DNA from: Romboutsia sp. CE17
Lineage (GTDB): Bacteria; Bacillota; Clostridia; Peptostreptococcales; Peptostreptococcaceae
Direction: 5' to 3'
DNA length: 64,000 bases
Assembly: GCF_012317385.1 (NCBI RefSeq)
Contig: NZ_CP051144.1
Location: 62,001 to 126,000, forward strand
Shown here piece after piece: positions 8,400-17,947 of the stretch. The translations under genes were made by a program, and so were the position numbers. A model generated the notes under the pieces. It had not been told where the DNA came from. It saw only the letters and a program-made list of their open reading frames with translations, and did not search any database. Position 1 is the stretch's first letter, and each line of letters opens with the position of its first letter.

Positions 8400-9935
8400 A
8401 TGAAGTACTTATATAAATTTAAAATGACTAAAATATTATCTAAAAAACTTATTTTTGTATGGTTTGTATTAATTATTTTTAATTTAGATAATAGAATAAA
8501 TGGAAGTCTTACGCCATTACAATTTATAGTAGAGTCTTTGTCTAATCAGCATTATATAATATATTTTATGATACCAATGTTTTTGCTAATTACTATTTAT
8601 GATTTAGGCGAAGAAAATGAATATGAATTAATCAGAAGCAAAACATATTGGAATTATTTTAAATCTAAGATATTCATCAGTTGTATATATTCTATTGTAT
8701 TTGTTTTTTCACAATGTTTAATAATTATTTGTATGTCGATTGGTTTAAAAGGTAATGGATATTATACAAATCTATCTCAGTATGAAGTCCTACAGTTTTA
8801 CGATAGTAAATTTTCTAATTTAATTATACCTATAGTATATATAGTGTCTTATATGACTTTAGGCTTTATCATGATGAGTCTATTTATTTATACTATTAAT
8901 CATTTTTTCAAAAAAAATACTGTTGTAAAAATACTTATTGTTACTTGTTTGATGTTTCTTATAAGTATAAATATAGATAGTTTGCCACTAATTTCTCTTT
9001 TATTTATTAATACGTACATAATATTACATCATGGTATTATATTTGGGTTTGGTATTTATATAAATATAATAATAGAATTATTATTTATTTTATTGCTTTG
9101 CATAGTTAATAAAAAATATTGGAATGTATCTCTTGATTTAAGTTTTGAAAAATTAGCTATAAATAGATATAAAGAACTTTTTTATAGTAAATATGATATT
9201 AATAAATACTTTGCAAAAAAATTATTTAGTAAATATAATATGCTATCCATTATATTTGTATTGATTATAATGTGTATGTGGAAATTTATATCTTCAAATG
9301 AAAGTCTTTCACTTAATCAATATATAATAAATGTTTTTTCTGGAACATTGATAGGAGAAAAGAACCCAATAGTTATATTAGAAATGTTAGTACTTAATTT
9401 AACGCCTATATATTTATCAAGTGTATTTATAGAAGAAGAAAGTAGTTTTAGAACTAGCTATGTTAATATAAGATTGAAAACTAGTTCGAGATGGTTTAGT
9501 TCAATTATAAGTGTAGCGTTTAGTTTTTTATTTATATATACAATCATAAATATATTAGTGCCTATTTTACTGGGTACAATACTAAATTTAAGCTATGATA
9601 CTAGTATGTATCAATTATTATTAATATTTGTAATAAAGCTAATGAATTTAATATTTGAGTTTCTTGTTCTTTTTTCAACTTATAGTATTAGTAAAAATAT
9701 AACTGTTTCATTTTTCAGTATAATAATTTTAAATCTTATCACCATGTTTGATTTTAAGTTTATTTATTATATACCGTTTGGAATATCAAGTTTACATAGG
9801 TACTCATTTATATTAAATCAATATGGAATAAATGATGGTCTACGCTTTAATCATGTGATTATAGAATTACTTGCATTAAATATTATAGTTTTTATTTATT
9901 TGAAGCGTACACATAAAAAACTTATAGTACATTAA
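8400..9935 (+). CDS. ABC transporter permease, large multispan membrane protein
   Basis: The product has 511 residues and about twelve predicted membrane helices, in two halves joined by a soluble stretch around 240-280 rich in Lys, Tyr and Asn. It lies between the smaller permease and the ATPase, so it is very probably a transport subunit of the same complex. AGGTGATACC before the ATG at 8400 serves as ribosome site and overlaps the end of the first gene. I do not recognise a named family. Confidence 0.6.
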   Translation: MKYLYKFKMTKILSKKLIFVWFVLIIFNLDNRINGSLTPLQFIVESLSNQHYIIYFMIPMFLLITIYDLGEENEYELIRSKTYWNYFKSKIFISCIYSIVFVFSQCLIIICMSIGLKGNGYYTNLSQYEVLQFYDSKFSNLIIPIVYIVSYMTLGFIMMSLFIYTINHFFKKNTVVKILIVTCLMFLISINIDSLPLISLLFINTYIILHHGIIFGFGIYINIIIELLFILLLCIVNKKYWNVSLDLSFEKLAINRYKELFYSKYDINKYFAKKLFSKYNMLSIIFVLIIMCMWKFISSNESLSLNQYIINVFSGTLIGEKNPIVILEMLVLNLTPIYLSSVFIEEESSFRTSYVNIRLKTSSRWFSSIISVAFSFLFIYTIINILVPILLGTILNLSYDTSMYQLLLIFVIKLMNLIFEFLVLFSTYSISKNITVSFFSIIILNLITMFDFKFIYYIPFGISSLHRYSFILNQYGINDGLRFNHVIIELLALNIIVFIYLKRTHKKLIVH

Positions 9936-9957
9936 ATTAGGGGGAGAGCAATATATT

Positions 9958-10638
9958 ATGAGCGTTGTAATAAAATTAAAAAATATAAATAAATCATATA
10001 AAGGGATTAAAGTTTTAAATAATATAAACCTTGAAATAAATTCTGGTAAAATTATTGGGATTATTGGAGCTAATGGTAGTGGTAAATCAGTACTATTTAA
10101 AACTATTTGTGGTTTTATAGCTCCAGATACTGGGGATGTATATATAAGGGGGTTAAAACTTGGAGATAAGATAGATTTTCCTGAAGATGTAGGGATTTTT
10201 ATCAATGAACCTGGGTATATGAGTTTATTTACTGGATTTATGAATTTGAAATTTCTTGCTGATATAAATAAAAAAATTGATATAAATAAAATACGTAGTA
10301 CTATGATAAAAGTAGGTCTGGATCCAGATAATGATGTAAAGGTGAAAGACTATTCTCTTGGAATGAAACAAAAATTAGGAATAGCTCAAGCTATAATGGA
10401 GGAACAAGATATATTAATCTTGGATGAACCATTTAATGCATTAGATTATAAGACATATGATGATATAAAAAGTATTATTAAATCTTTACAAGATGAAGGA
10501 AAGACTATATTATTGACGAGTCATAATTTTAATGATATTGATCAGCTTTGTGATGATATCTATATAATTAATAATGGAGAATTAAGTCTTGCAACAGATG
10601 AAATAATTGATAAGTATAGATATAAAAATAGAGGATAG
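9958..10638 (+). CDS. ABC transporter ATP-binding protein
   Basis: The protein of 226 residues is a compact ABC ATPase. It shows Walker A GANGSGKS at about 38-45, the signature YSLGMKQK at about 133-140, Walker B ILILDEPF at about 153-160 and the switch histidine in LTSHNF near 183. It would power the two permeases encoded just upstream. GGGGGAG lies before the ATG. Repeat copy 2 and a terminator end the operon. Confidence 0.88.
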   Translation: MSVVIKLKNINKSYKGIKVLNNINLEINSGKIIGIIGANGSGKSVLFKTICGFIAPDTGDVYIRGLKLGDKIDFPEDVGIFINEPGYMSLFTGFMNLKFLADINKKIDINKIRSTMIKVGLDPDNDVKVKDYSLGMKQKLGIAQAIMEEQDILILDEPFNALDYKTYDDIKSIIKSLQDEGKTILLTSHNFNDIDQLCDDIYIINNGELSLATDEIIDKYRYKNRG

Positions 10639-10660
10639 AATTTATATAAAAATTTAATAT

Positions 10661-10712
10661 AAAATAGTGGATATGATTGCTGTGATTCGTCTCCACCATT
10701 GAAACCAACGAA
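10661..10712 (+). repeat. Dispersed ~50-bp repeat, copy 2
   Basis: This copy carries GTGGATATGATTGCTGTG and CTCCACCATTGAAA, then CCAACG where other copies have TCCACG. It starts 22 bases after the ATPase gene and runs directly into the terminator. Confidence 0.8.
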
Positions 10713-10732
10713 AAGATACTAGTATCTTTTTT
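10711..10732 (+). terminator. Intrinsic terminator of the ABC operon
   Basis: A 20-base perfect palindrome (10711-10730, AAAAGATACT and its complement) is followed by more T residues. Confidence 0.75.
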
Positions 10733-11006
10733 AATAATTAAAGCAAACTAAAATAATATAATATAAAAAGTAAGCCTATATTATAATATGATGAAGTATA
10801 TGAAGAAGCAAAAGTAGTATCATAATGGAAAAATGTAGATAATATATAAAGTTTGAAGAAATAGAAAAATTATATTTCTTGGAAGTTATGCAGAAATTAA
10901 AATTAGTTGTTAGTCAAATATTAAATAATAAAATTTGATGATATCAGATAATATAAAGTAAAATGTATATAAACGAAAATAATTATTTTGAGAAATAGGT
11001 GTACGT
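10733..11006. other. Decayed coding DNA, unidentified
   Basis: Short open stretches occur in this region but none forms a gene. The clearest, 10843-10938 on the plus strand, reads IKFEEIEKLYFLEVMQKL and ends VVSQILNNKI before a stop. A second frame before it reads EVYEEAKVV and then meets stops. It looks like the remains of one or more genes broken by frameshifts. I cannot name the parent. Confidence 0.3.
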
Positions 11007-11138
11007 ATGGAAGAAAGCTTTATAATTTATCAAAGTAAATTTGGAACTATAGAAGTTAAATATAAAGATGACAAAATTATTTTGATAAAAAAGTACCTAA
11101 AGAAAAACAAAAGTAAGTATAGCAAGTCAAGTCATTGA
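11007..11138 (+). pseudogene. Truncated fragment, possibly the N-terminus of a methylguanine-DNA methyltransferase
   Basis: A short frame of 43 codons starts MEESFIIYQSKFGTIEVKY and resembles the first strands of Ogt-type O6-methylguanine-DNA methyltransferases (short strand, then Gly, then hydrophobic strands). After residue 30 the sequence becomes low-complexity Lys and runs into an inverted repeat, so everything with the catalytic cysteine is missing. The identification is weak; the truncation is clear. Confidence 0.3.
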
Positions 11139-11150
11139 AATGACTTGACT
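11125..11150. terminator. Hairpin downstream of the response regulator gene
   Basis: AGTCAAGTCATT and its complement form a perfect 12-bp stem with a 2-base loop. A second hairpin, CTTGAC/GTCAAG at 11170-11188, lies between it and the end of the minus-strand regulator gene. Together they probably end that transcript, although the T run is poor. Confidence 0.45.
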
Positions 11151-11218
11151 AACATGCCCAGAGTGGGAACTTGACGCTTTCTGTCAAGCTTGTGTTACTA
11201 GTTCTTATATTAATTATT

Positions 11219-11905
11219 TCAATTTGGAAGAAAACGATATCCGCTACCACGTACAGTAACAATATACTTTGGGTTTTGAATATCTTCTTCAATTTTATTT
11301 CTTAAACGATTAATATATACCATTATAGTATTGTCATCTACAGCAATTGTATGTCCCCAAACATGATTGTAAATCATTTCCTTAGTAAAAACTTTATTTG
11401 GATTTTTCATGAATAAAAGAATAAAGTTACTTTCCTTAGCCGTAAGAGTTATCTCTTTATTGTTTTTATAAAAACGAAGGGTTGAAGTATCGTATTTAAA
11501 ACAACCACATTCAATAATGTGATTATTATTTACAATTTGTTTTTTGGTGCGTCTAATAAGAGCTTTAATTTTAGCACCGATAATTAAAGGTCGAAACGGC
11601 TTTGTAACGTAATCATCAGCACCAATAGATAGGCCGTATAGTGCATCATAATCCTCGCAAGTGCCACTAATTATGATAATAGGTGATAATATATTGCTAT
11701 TACGTAATTTTTTAATAACATCAAATCCTTCCATATCACCCAAATTAATGTCCATTAAAATAACATCATATTCTGTGTTCATAGCTAAGCTTAAAGCTTC
11801 TGTGCCACTATTAGCAATATCAGAGTATAGTTCGTTGCTATCAACTACTTTTTTTAATAGTTTACATATAGCAATATCATCATCAACAATTAAAACTTTA
11901 TCCAT
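11219..11905 (-). CDS. OmpR-family response regulator
   Basis: The 228-residue protein has a receiver domain at 1-115 with acidic residues in VDDD (8-10), phosphoacceptor Asp52 in LMDINLGD and the Lys in VTKPF near 100. A winged-helix DNA-binding domain follows at about 130-228, ending RGSGYRFLPN. I place the start at 11905 because GGAGG is ideally spaced for it; an ATG five codons upstream overlaps that ribosome site. It is divergent from a hybrid histidine kinase and probably works with it to control citrate uptake and fermentation genes nearby. That target is inferred from position. Confidence 0.88.
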   Translation of the reverse strand: MDKVLIVDDDIAICKLLKKVVDSNELYSDIANSGTEALSLAMNTEYDVILMDINLGDMEGFDVIKKLRNSNILSPIIIISGTCEDYDALYGLSIGADDYVTKPFRPLIIGAKIKALIRRTKKQIVNNNHIIECGCFKYDTSTLRFYKNNKEITLTAKESNFILLFMKNPNKVFTKEMIYNHVWGHTIAVDDNTIMVYINRLRNKIEEDIQNPKYIVTVRGSGYRFLPN

Positions 11906-12043
11906 TGAATAATCCTCCATACAATTCGCTTTTAAAATATAAAAATAATTTAGAAAATTTTATATTTAATAAATAGCCAATATTTATTATAATTGATTTA
12001 AATACATATGTCTAGTTAAGAAAATTATTTAAAGGTGAGTATT

Positions 12044-14119
12044 GTGAAAGAGAAAAAAATTATACATATTATTGTTATTATTATTTTAACAATAATTTCG
12101 GCAGGGGTTATTAATACGGGATTATCAACATTGACAAAATATAAGACAGAAAGCGTTAATATGCAAAAGGAGCAATTACAGATTATTGCACAAACATTAT
12201 CAGAATATATTAAAGAAATTATATTGCATAAAGCACAAATACTAGATGTAAAATGTGAAAATATTGAATTTAGCAATAGTAATGAAAATTTTATTTTGAT
12301 AGGTGAAGATGATAATACAATAGATAATGGAAAATACATTAATATATTTAAAGAACAGTATGGATATACACAAGTAACTAATGATATTAAGTTGGTTGCA
12401 TATGACGATAATGGAAAAATTTCTTGTGTATTAATAAGGCAGTTAGATAGTAATATTTCTGTTGGTATGATAATAGATTTACAATTATATTATAAAAAAT
12501 TTATATCAAAAATTAAGGTAGGTAAAAATGGGTATATTGTGGTTAAGAATTCGGATGGAATTATTTTAATGCATCCAGAAGATACCCAATTAGGAATTAA
12601 AGTGATTGAGGGAAGAGAAGAACTTTATCCAGATTTAGACTTAACAAGTTTAAAGGAATTATTTAATTTTCAATCTATAAATGAAAGTGGAGTAAAAGAG
12701 TATAACTCTTACTGGTGGACGAAAGAAGAAATTACAGATGTGAAAAAAATAGCAGCACATTCACAAGTGAATTTTGCATCAGATTATATCATTGTTTCTG
12801 CAGTTACAGATTATGATGATATATATAAGCCTTTAGAAGAGGGATATAAAAGTATATTTAATATGATTTTTACGGTAACTGTGATAATACTGGTATTCTT
12901 GATATATATAGCATATCTTATTATTAAAGGCAATAAAAATAGGGAGGAAATTTTATACTTAAGAGAATTAAATGATATTTTAGAAGAAACTAGAAGAAAA
13001 GAAGAAACTATGTTACATCAACAAAGATTACAAATAATGGGAAAAATGACTGGTAGTATAGCTCACGAGTTTAATAATTTATTAACACCAATAATAGGTT
13101 ATGCAGAGTTACTAAAGTGTAGTTTATTGAATGATTCAGAAGAATTTGAGTACTCTCAAGAAATATTAAAATCAGCGGATAGTGCGCAACAAATTATTAA
13201 GAATATTTCTAAATTAAGTAGGAAAAATATAGAAACGGTTTTCAAATTTATTCATTGTAGGTACTTATTTGAAAATATGATTAAAATGCTTATTCCATTA
13301 ATACCATCTAATATTAGATTAATAGAAATATATAATATAGAACCTGATAAAGGAATTCTTTGCAATGAAACTCAAATGTATCAGGCAATTCTAAATCTAT
13401 GTGTAAATGCATTTGATGCAATAGGAGATAAAGATGATGGGGTAGTAGAGTTCTGTTGGGAGATTGAAAATGAACAAATTACAATTAAAATTAAAGATAA
13501 TGGATGTGGTATGGAAAAGCTTATCCAAGAGCAAATATTTGATCCATTTTTTACAACTAAAATAAATGGACAAGGTACAGGGCTTGGACTTTCAATGGTA
13601 GACCAAATTGTACATAGTCATAAAGGTAGAATAGAAATAGATAGTAAAGTTAATATAGGAACAACTTTTACTTTATGTTTTCCATTAGCAATAGAATCAA
13701 AAATAAGAATAGGAGATAGTAAAAAACTTAATAGAAGTAAAATTGAAGTTTTAATTTTAGATGATAACAAAAAAGTAATGAGCTTGTTAAAAAGAGGTTT
13801 AGAAGAATATGAAATAAATGCTGATACTTGCAGTGGAGTAGAAGAAGCATTAATTTTAATAGAAGAAAATTCATATGACATTGTATTGATAGATCAGCAA
13901 TTATCAAATTTAAAGACAAATAAGGATGGGCTTAATATAGCAGAATTAATAGCTATAAAATTTCCGCATATAAATAAAATAATTATGGTTGATCAAATTA
14001 AAAAAGAAATTGTAGAAGCTAAGCGAAATGGATTTATAGATGAGTTTATAGAAAAACCTGTATCTGTAAATACAATTATTGATATGATTTATCGAAGATA
14101 TAATCTTAAAAAAAATTAA
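12044..14119 (+). CDS. Hybrid sensor histidine kinase with extracellular sensor and C-terminal receiver
   Basis: The product is 691 residues. A membrane helix at about 5-25 and another near 275-298 enclose an extracellular sensor of about 250 residues with a Cache/PAS-like pattern (NGYIVVKNSDGIILMHPED). The phosphoacceptor histidine is in SIAHEFNNLLTPIIGYAE (around 345), and the ATPase boxes are NAFDAIG, DNGCGMEK and GTGLGLSMV. A receiver domain ends the protein with Asp in IVLIDQQL. I start at GTG 12044 because AAAGGTGAG is well placed; GTG 12035 lies inside it. It is divergent from the OmpR regulator and 92 bases before a citrate-type transporter, so it probably senses citrate or a related acid. 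Confidence 0.85.
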   Translation: MKEKKIIHIIVIIILTIISAGVINTGLSTLTKYKTESVNMQKEQLQIIAQTLSEYIKEIILHKAQILDVKCENIEFSNSNENFILIGEDDNTIDNGKYINIFKEQYGYTQVTNDIKLVAYDDNGKISCVLIRQLDSNISVGMIIDLQLYYKKFISKIKVGKNGYIVVKNSDGIILMHPEDTQLGIKVIEGREELYPDLDLTSLKELFNFQSINESGVKEYNSYWWTKEEITDVKKIAAHSQVNFASDYIIVSAVTDYDDIYKPLEEGYKSIFNMIFTVTVIILVFLIYIAYLIIKGNKNREEILYLRELNDILEETRRKEETMLHQQRLQIMGKMTGSIAHEFNNLLTPIIGYAELLKCSLLNDSEEFEYSQEILKSADSAQQIIKNISKLSRKNIETVFKFIHCRYLFENMIKMLIPLIPSNIRLIEIYNIEPDKGILCNETQMYQAILNLCVNAFDAIGDKDDGVVEFCWEIENEQITIKIKDNGCGMEKLIQEQIFDPFFTTKINGQGTGLGLSMVDQIVHSHKGRIEIDSKVNIGTTFTLCFPLAIESKIRIGDSKKLNRSKIEVLILDDNKKVMSLLKRGLEEYEINADTCSGVEEALILIEENSYDIVLIDQQLSNLKTNKDGLNIAELIAIKFPHINKIIMVDQIKKEIVEAKRNGFIDEFIEKPVSVNTIIDMIYRRYNLKKN

Positions 14120-14123
14120 GGTA

Positions 14124-14167
14124 AATCTTACATTTTTTTAAGTAGAAAACGATATCCCTGTAAGATT
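14124..14167 (+). promoter_or_regulatory. Inverted repeat between kinase and transporter genes
   Basis: AATCTTACA (14124-14132) and TGTAAGATT (14159-14167) are perfect 9-base complements separated by 26 bases. This could be a weak terminator, an attenuator or an operator for the two-component regulator upstream of the transporter gene. Confidence 0.35.
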
Positions 14168-14211
14168 AAGATGATATTATGTAGATAACAACTTAAATGG
14201 AGGGGATTAAA

Positions 14212-15564
14212 ATGAGTGAAACAATGCTTGGAATCGTTGGTTTTTTAACAATTGGTATGGTAATATTCTTATTATTAAGAAATATAGCAATACCATCATT
14301 AGCTTTTATAACAGCGTCAACAATAACATCAGTTATATTAGTGTTGACAGGAACTTTCAAACTTAATGAAGTAGGAGAGTTTATAAAATTAGGTGTAGGG
14401 GGAACATCGCCAACAGCATGTCTATTCTTATTCTCAGTATTATTCTTTGGAATTATGACAGATGCAGGAATGTTTGATAGAATCATAAATGCACTTGTTA
14501 AGAAAGTTGGAGATAATGTTGTTGGTGTTGCAGTTATGACATGTATTATTGCAATTATAGGTCACTTAGATGGTTCAGGAGCATCGACATTTTTAATTAC
14601 AATACCAGCTATGTTACCAATATATAAAAAATTAAATATGAGACCAACAACTCTTATGTTAATATGTGTAACAGCAATGGGTGTTATGAACTTAATGCCG
14701 TGGGGTGGGCCAACAATGAGAGCCGCTTCAGTAGTTGGGATAGATGCAAATGTATTATGGTCAAAATTAATGCCAATGCAAGGTGTAGGATTAGTTGTAG
14801 CATTATTAACAGCAGTTATATGGGGAAAAATAGAAGTTCGCCGTGGAGCTGGCGCTCATGCAAAGTTATCAACAAATATAGGAAATGGATATAGTGAAGA
14901 TTTAGATCAAGAATTTAATAAAGAAGATAAAAATAACGAATTTGCAAGACCTAAGAACTTTTTAGTTAATATTATATTAACTCTAGTATTAATTATATCA
15001 CTTGTATTCTTACCAGTACCTACATACTTAATATTTATGGTTGGTTGTTCTTTAGCTATATTTATAAACTATCCAAATGTAAAGTTACAAAGTAAGATAA
15101 TAAAGAGACATTCAGAAGCAGCAATAATGATGTCATCGACATTATTTTCAGCAGGTGTGTTCCTTGGAATACTTGAAGAATCTGGATTAATGGAACATAT
15201 GGCAAATATTTTAGCAAGTATATTACCAGAAGTATTAGGGCCATATTTACCAATATTAATAGGTGTATTATCAGTACCATTAACACTTCTATTCTGTACA
15301 GATGCATATTTCTATGGATTATTACCAGTATTAATAAGTTTAGGAAATGCTTTTGGTGTAGATCCTGTGCAAACAGCTATATCAATGGTAGTATGTAGAA
15401 ACTGTGCAACATTTATAAGTCCGGTTGTACCAGCAACATTCTTAGGTACTGGATTAGCAGGGGTAGAAATTAAAGACCATATTAAAAGCTCATTCCTATG
15501 GATTTGGGGAGTTAGTGGAATATGTCTGTTAGCAGGACTTATATTCGGAATTATACAATTCTAG
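14212..15564 (+). CDS. Citrate transporter, CitMHS family
   Basis: The 450-residue protein has about eleven to twelve membrane helices. It resembles the CitM/CitH metal-citrate symporters, with the conserved GHLDGSGASTFLITIPAMLP near 123-142 and LMPWGGPTMRAASV near 160. These carriers bring in citrate complexed with divalent metal. The ATG at 14212 follows GGAGGGG at 14199-14205; an ATG at 14197 overlaps that site. The position between a sensor kinase and citrate lyase genes strongly supports citrate as substrate. Confidence 0.85.
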   Translation: MSETMLGIVGFLTIGMVIFLLLRNIAIPSLAFITASTITSVILVLTGTFKLNEVGEFIKLGVGGTSPTACLFLFSVLFFGIMTDAGMFDRIINALVKKVGDNVVGVAVMTCIIAIIGHLDGSGASTFLITIPAMLPIYKKLNMRPTTLMLICVTAMGVMNLMPWGGPTMRAASVVGIDANVLWSKLMPMQGVGLVVALLTAVIWGKIEVRRGAGAHAKLSTNIGNGYSEDLDQEFNKEDKNNEFARPKNFLVNIILTLVLIISLVFLPVPTYLIFMVGCSLAIFINYPNVKLQSKIIKRHSEAAIMMSSTLFSAGVFLGILEESGLMEHMANILASILPEVLGPYLPILIGVLSVPLTLLFCTDAYFYGLLPVLISLGNAFGVDPVQTAISMVVCRNCATFISPVVPATFLGTGLAGVEIKDHIKSSFLWIWGVSGICLLAGLIFGIIQF

Positions 15565-15645
15565 GTAATAGTAAGATTAAGAAAAATTTATATAGTTTTA
15601 GTTAGTAGAACTTAATAACTTACTTAAATAAAATGCTACAATTAG

Positions 15646-15675
15646 AAACTGACATCTTTTTAAAGATGTCAGTTT
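15646..15675 (+). terminator. Intrinsic terminator after the citrate transporter
   Basis: AAACTGACATCTTT pairs with AAAGATGTCAGTTT, a 14-bp stem with a 2-base loop, followed by TATTTT. Confidence 0.85.
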
Positions 15676-15783
15676 TATTTTAACATTACTTAATTGATAA
15701 TTGTAAATTAATGTAATCATTAATGAAACATTTAACGTTTATAAATATTTGAAATTTAATATATCATAAAAAGGGAGATATAA

Positions 15784-16347
15784 ATGAAAAAATTAGATAG
15801 CATATTACAATACAATTATGAATTTGTTAAAGATGAAAAGTATAAGGTATTTGAAACATCAAAACATCCGGAAAAGAAAATTCTAATATTAGGATGTATG
15901 GATACTAGACTGATAGAGTTATTACCTAAAGCAATGAACATTAAGAATGGAGATGCTAAAATCATAAAGAATGCAGGCGGTATAATAACTGATTCATTTG
16001 GTCATGAAATGAGAAGTATTATTATTTCTGTATATGAATTTAATATAGATGAGATATATATAGTAGGTCATCATAAATGTGGGGTATGTAAATTAGAATC
16101 AGATTATATATTAGATAAAGCTGTAGAAAGAGGAATATCTAAAGATACTATAAATATGATAAAAGCTTCAAGCGTAGATCTAGAAAAATGGCTTACAGGA
16201 TTTGAAACAGTAGAAATGTCAGTTGCGAATAGTGTAAATATAGTTAAAAATCATCCTTTACTACCTAAAGAATTAATAGTACATGGCATGGTAATATGTC
16301 CTGAAACAGGCAAACTAGATGTTATTATAAATGGATACAATAATTAG
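15784..16347 (+). CDS. Beta-class carbonic anhydrase
   Basis: This 187-residue protein interconverts CO2 and bicarbonate. The zinc ligands are visible as Cys38 with Asp40 and Arg42 in GCMDTRL, and His96 with Cys99 in GHHKCG. Length is typical of the short plant/bacterial-type beta enzymes. A decarboxylating citrate pathway releases CO2, so its place next to citrate genes makes sense. It has its own ribosome site (AGGGAG) and terminator and appears to be a single-gene unit. Confidence 0.88.
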   Translation: MKKLDSILQYNYEFVKDEKYKVFETSKHPEKKILILGCMDTRLIELLPKAMNIKNGDAKIIKNAGGIITDSFGHEMRSIIISVYEFNIDEIYIVGHHKCGVCKLESDYILDKAVERGISKDTINMIKASSVDLEKWLTGFETVEMSVANSVNIVKNHPLLPKELIVHGMVICPETGKLDVIINGYNN

Positions 16348-16395
16348 TATAAAAATAAAATAATGAATTAACATTATGTAAGTGTACTAAAATAG

Positions 16396-16426
16396 GCAAT
16401 ATCAACGGGTGATATTGCTTGTTTTT
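16396..16426 (+). terminator. Intrinsic terminator after carbonic anhydrase
   Basis: GCAATATCA pairs with TGATATTGC around a 5-base loop, followed by TTGTTTTT. Confidence 0.85.
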
Positions 16427-16742
16427 GGTGTGCTTAGAATGAACAATAACTTGATAGTGAAAGTGGGTTGCAGATTTGATAATAATAACTGGTAGTTAAA
16501 AATTATTTAACTATAAGCGCAGAAAATAATGAACCTAATTAGAAAAGCACTAAAAAAACAATTGATATAAAGTTTGATAAATATTGAAATATTAACGTTT
16601 AGAGATATATATATAAATAGACACATTAAAAGAACAATTCAATATATTGAACAAAGAAAACATTATATATATAATGAACATTGAATTTGCTATTAAATTT
16701 ATTAAAGTAACATATACATACCGAATAGTAGGAGGAAAACTT
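16427..16742. promoter_or_regulatory. Leader and promoter region of the citrate lyase operon
   Basis: These 316 bases hold no gene. An inverted repeat TAGTTAAA-5-TTTAACTA lies at 16493-16513 and could be an operator or a small hairpin. The citD ribosome site is GGAGGA at about 16731. I see no established riboswitch. Confidence 0.35.
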
Positions 16743-17027
16743 ATGGAACTTAAAGTAATTGCTAGTGCTGGAACATTAGAATCCAGTGATATACAAATCA
16801 TAATAGAACCAAGTAATGATGGAATATCTATAGAATTAGAAAGTGCAGTGAAAGTTCAATTTGGGGAGCAAATTGAAAATGTTATAAAAGAAACATTGAA
16901 ATCCCTTAATGTAGAAAATGCAAAGATATTTGCAAACGATAAAGGTGCAATAGATTCAGTAATAAAAAGTAGAGTTCAAACTGCAGTATACCGTTCTGCA
17001 GAGTGTAACGAATACAAGTGGATATAA
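16743..17027 (+). CDS. citD: Citrate lyase acyl carrier protein (gamma subunit)
   Basis: The 94-residue protein is the carrier of citrate lyase, which bears the phosphoribosyl-dephospho-CoA group through which acetyl and citryl units pass. The start MELKVIASAGTLESSD matches the family, with Ser14 as the expected attachment residue. GGAGGA precedes the ATG at 16743; a longer frame starting at 16647 lacks a ribosome site. citE follows after 11 bases. Confidence 0.93.
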   Translation: MELKVIASAGTLESSDIQIIIEPSNDGISIELESAVKVQFGEQIENVIKETLKSLNVENAKIFANDKGAIDSVIKSRVQTAVYRSAECNEYKWI

Positions 17028-17038
17028 GGAGGGATTAT

Positions 17039-17947
17039 ATGAAATTAAGACGTTCGATGCTATTTGTTCCAGGTAATAACCCAGGAGTAATAAGAGATGT
17101 TCACATATATAAGCCAGACTCAGTTATGTTTGACTTAGAAGATGCGGTTGCAATAACAGAAAAGGATTCTGCTAGATTTTTAGTGCATAATATGATAAAA
17201 AATCTAGGAGATATATATAAAGAATTAGAAATAGAAACTGTAGTTAGAATAAACGGATTAGCTACTGAGTTTTGGAAAGAAGATTTAAACGCAGTTGTAA
17301 CAGCAGGTGTAGAAGTTGTAAGAATACCTATGACAGAATCACCAGAAGATGTTATGGTAGTAGATGCCGAAATAGAAAGAATAGAAAAAGAATGTGGTAG
17401 GGAAGTTGGATCTACAAAGATAATGGTAGCTGTAGAAACTGCTTTAGGTGTAATGAATAGCTTTGCAATAGCAAAAGCACCTACTAAAAGATTAATAGCT
17501 ATGGCATTAAGTGGAGAAGATTTCGTAACTAGTATGAAGACTACTAGAACACCAGAAGGAGATGAGTTATACGTTGCTAGAGGTATGGTAGCTATGGCAG
17601 CTAGAGCTTGTGGATTAGAAGTATTAGATACAGTTTATGCTGACGTTAACAATGACGAAGGATTCTTAAAAGAAGCTAATTTAATAAAGAGAATGGGATT
17701 CGGTGGTAAATCATTAATACATCCAAGACAAATAGAGCTTATACATGATGTTTATACACCAACTGAAAAAGAAATAGCCAAGGCTCAAAAAATAGTTGAT
17801 GCTACAGCAGAAGCTTTAAAGCAAAACTTAGGAGTATTTACAGTTGATGGGAAAATGGTAGATAAGCCAATCATAGAAAGAGCTCAAAGAGTATTACAAC
17901 TTGCTGAAGCTGCAGGAGTTTTAATTGGAGGTAACTATAATGAATAA
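17039..17947 (+). CDS. citE: Citrate lyase beta subunit (citryl-ACP lyase)
   Basis: The protein of 302 residues cleaves citryl-ACP to oxaloacetate and acetyl-ACP. It starts with MKLRRSMLFVPGNNPG and has the DSVMFDLEDAV metal-binding region and the ALSGEDF and GKSLIHPRQI motifs of the CitE barrel. AAGGAGG before 17039 fixes the start. Its last 8 bases overlap citF. Confidence 0.95.
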   Translation: MKLRRSMLFVPGNNPGVIRDVHIYKPDSVMFDLEDAVAITEKDSARFLVHNMIKNLGDIYKELEIETVVRINGLATEFWKEDLNAVVTAGVEVVRIPMTESPEDVMVVDAEIERIEKECGREVGSTKIMVAVETALGVMNSFAIAKAPTKRLIAMALSGEDFVTSMKTTRTPEGDELYVARGMVAMAARACGLEVLDTVYADVNNDEGFLKEANLIKRMGFGGKSLIHPRQIELIHDVYTPTEKEIAKAQKIVDATAEALKQNLGVFTVDGKMVDKPIIERAQRVLQLAEAAGVLIGGNYNE

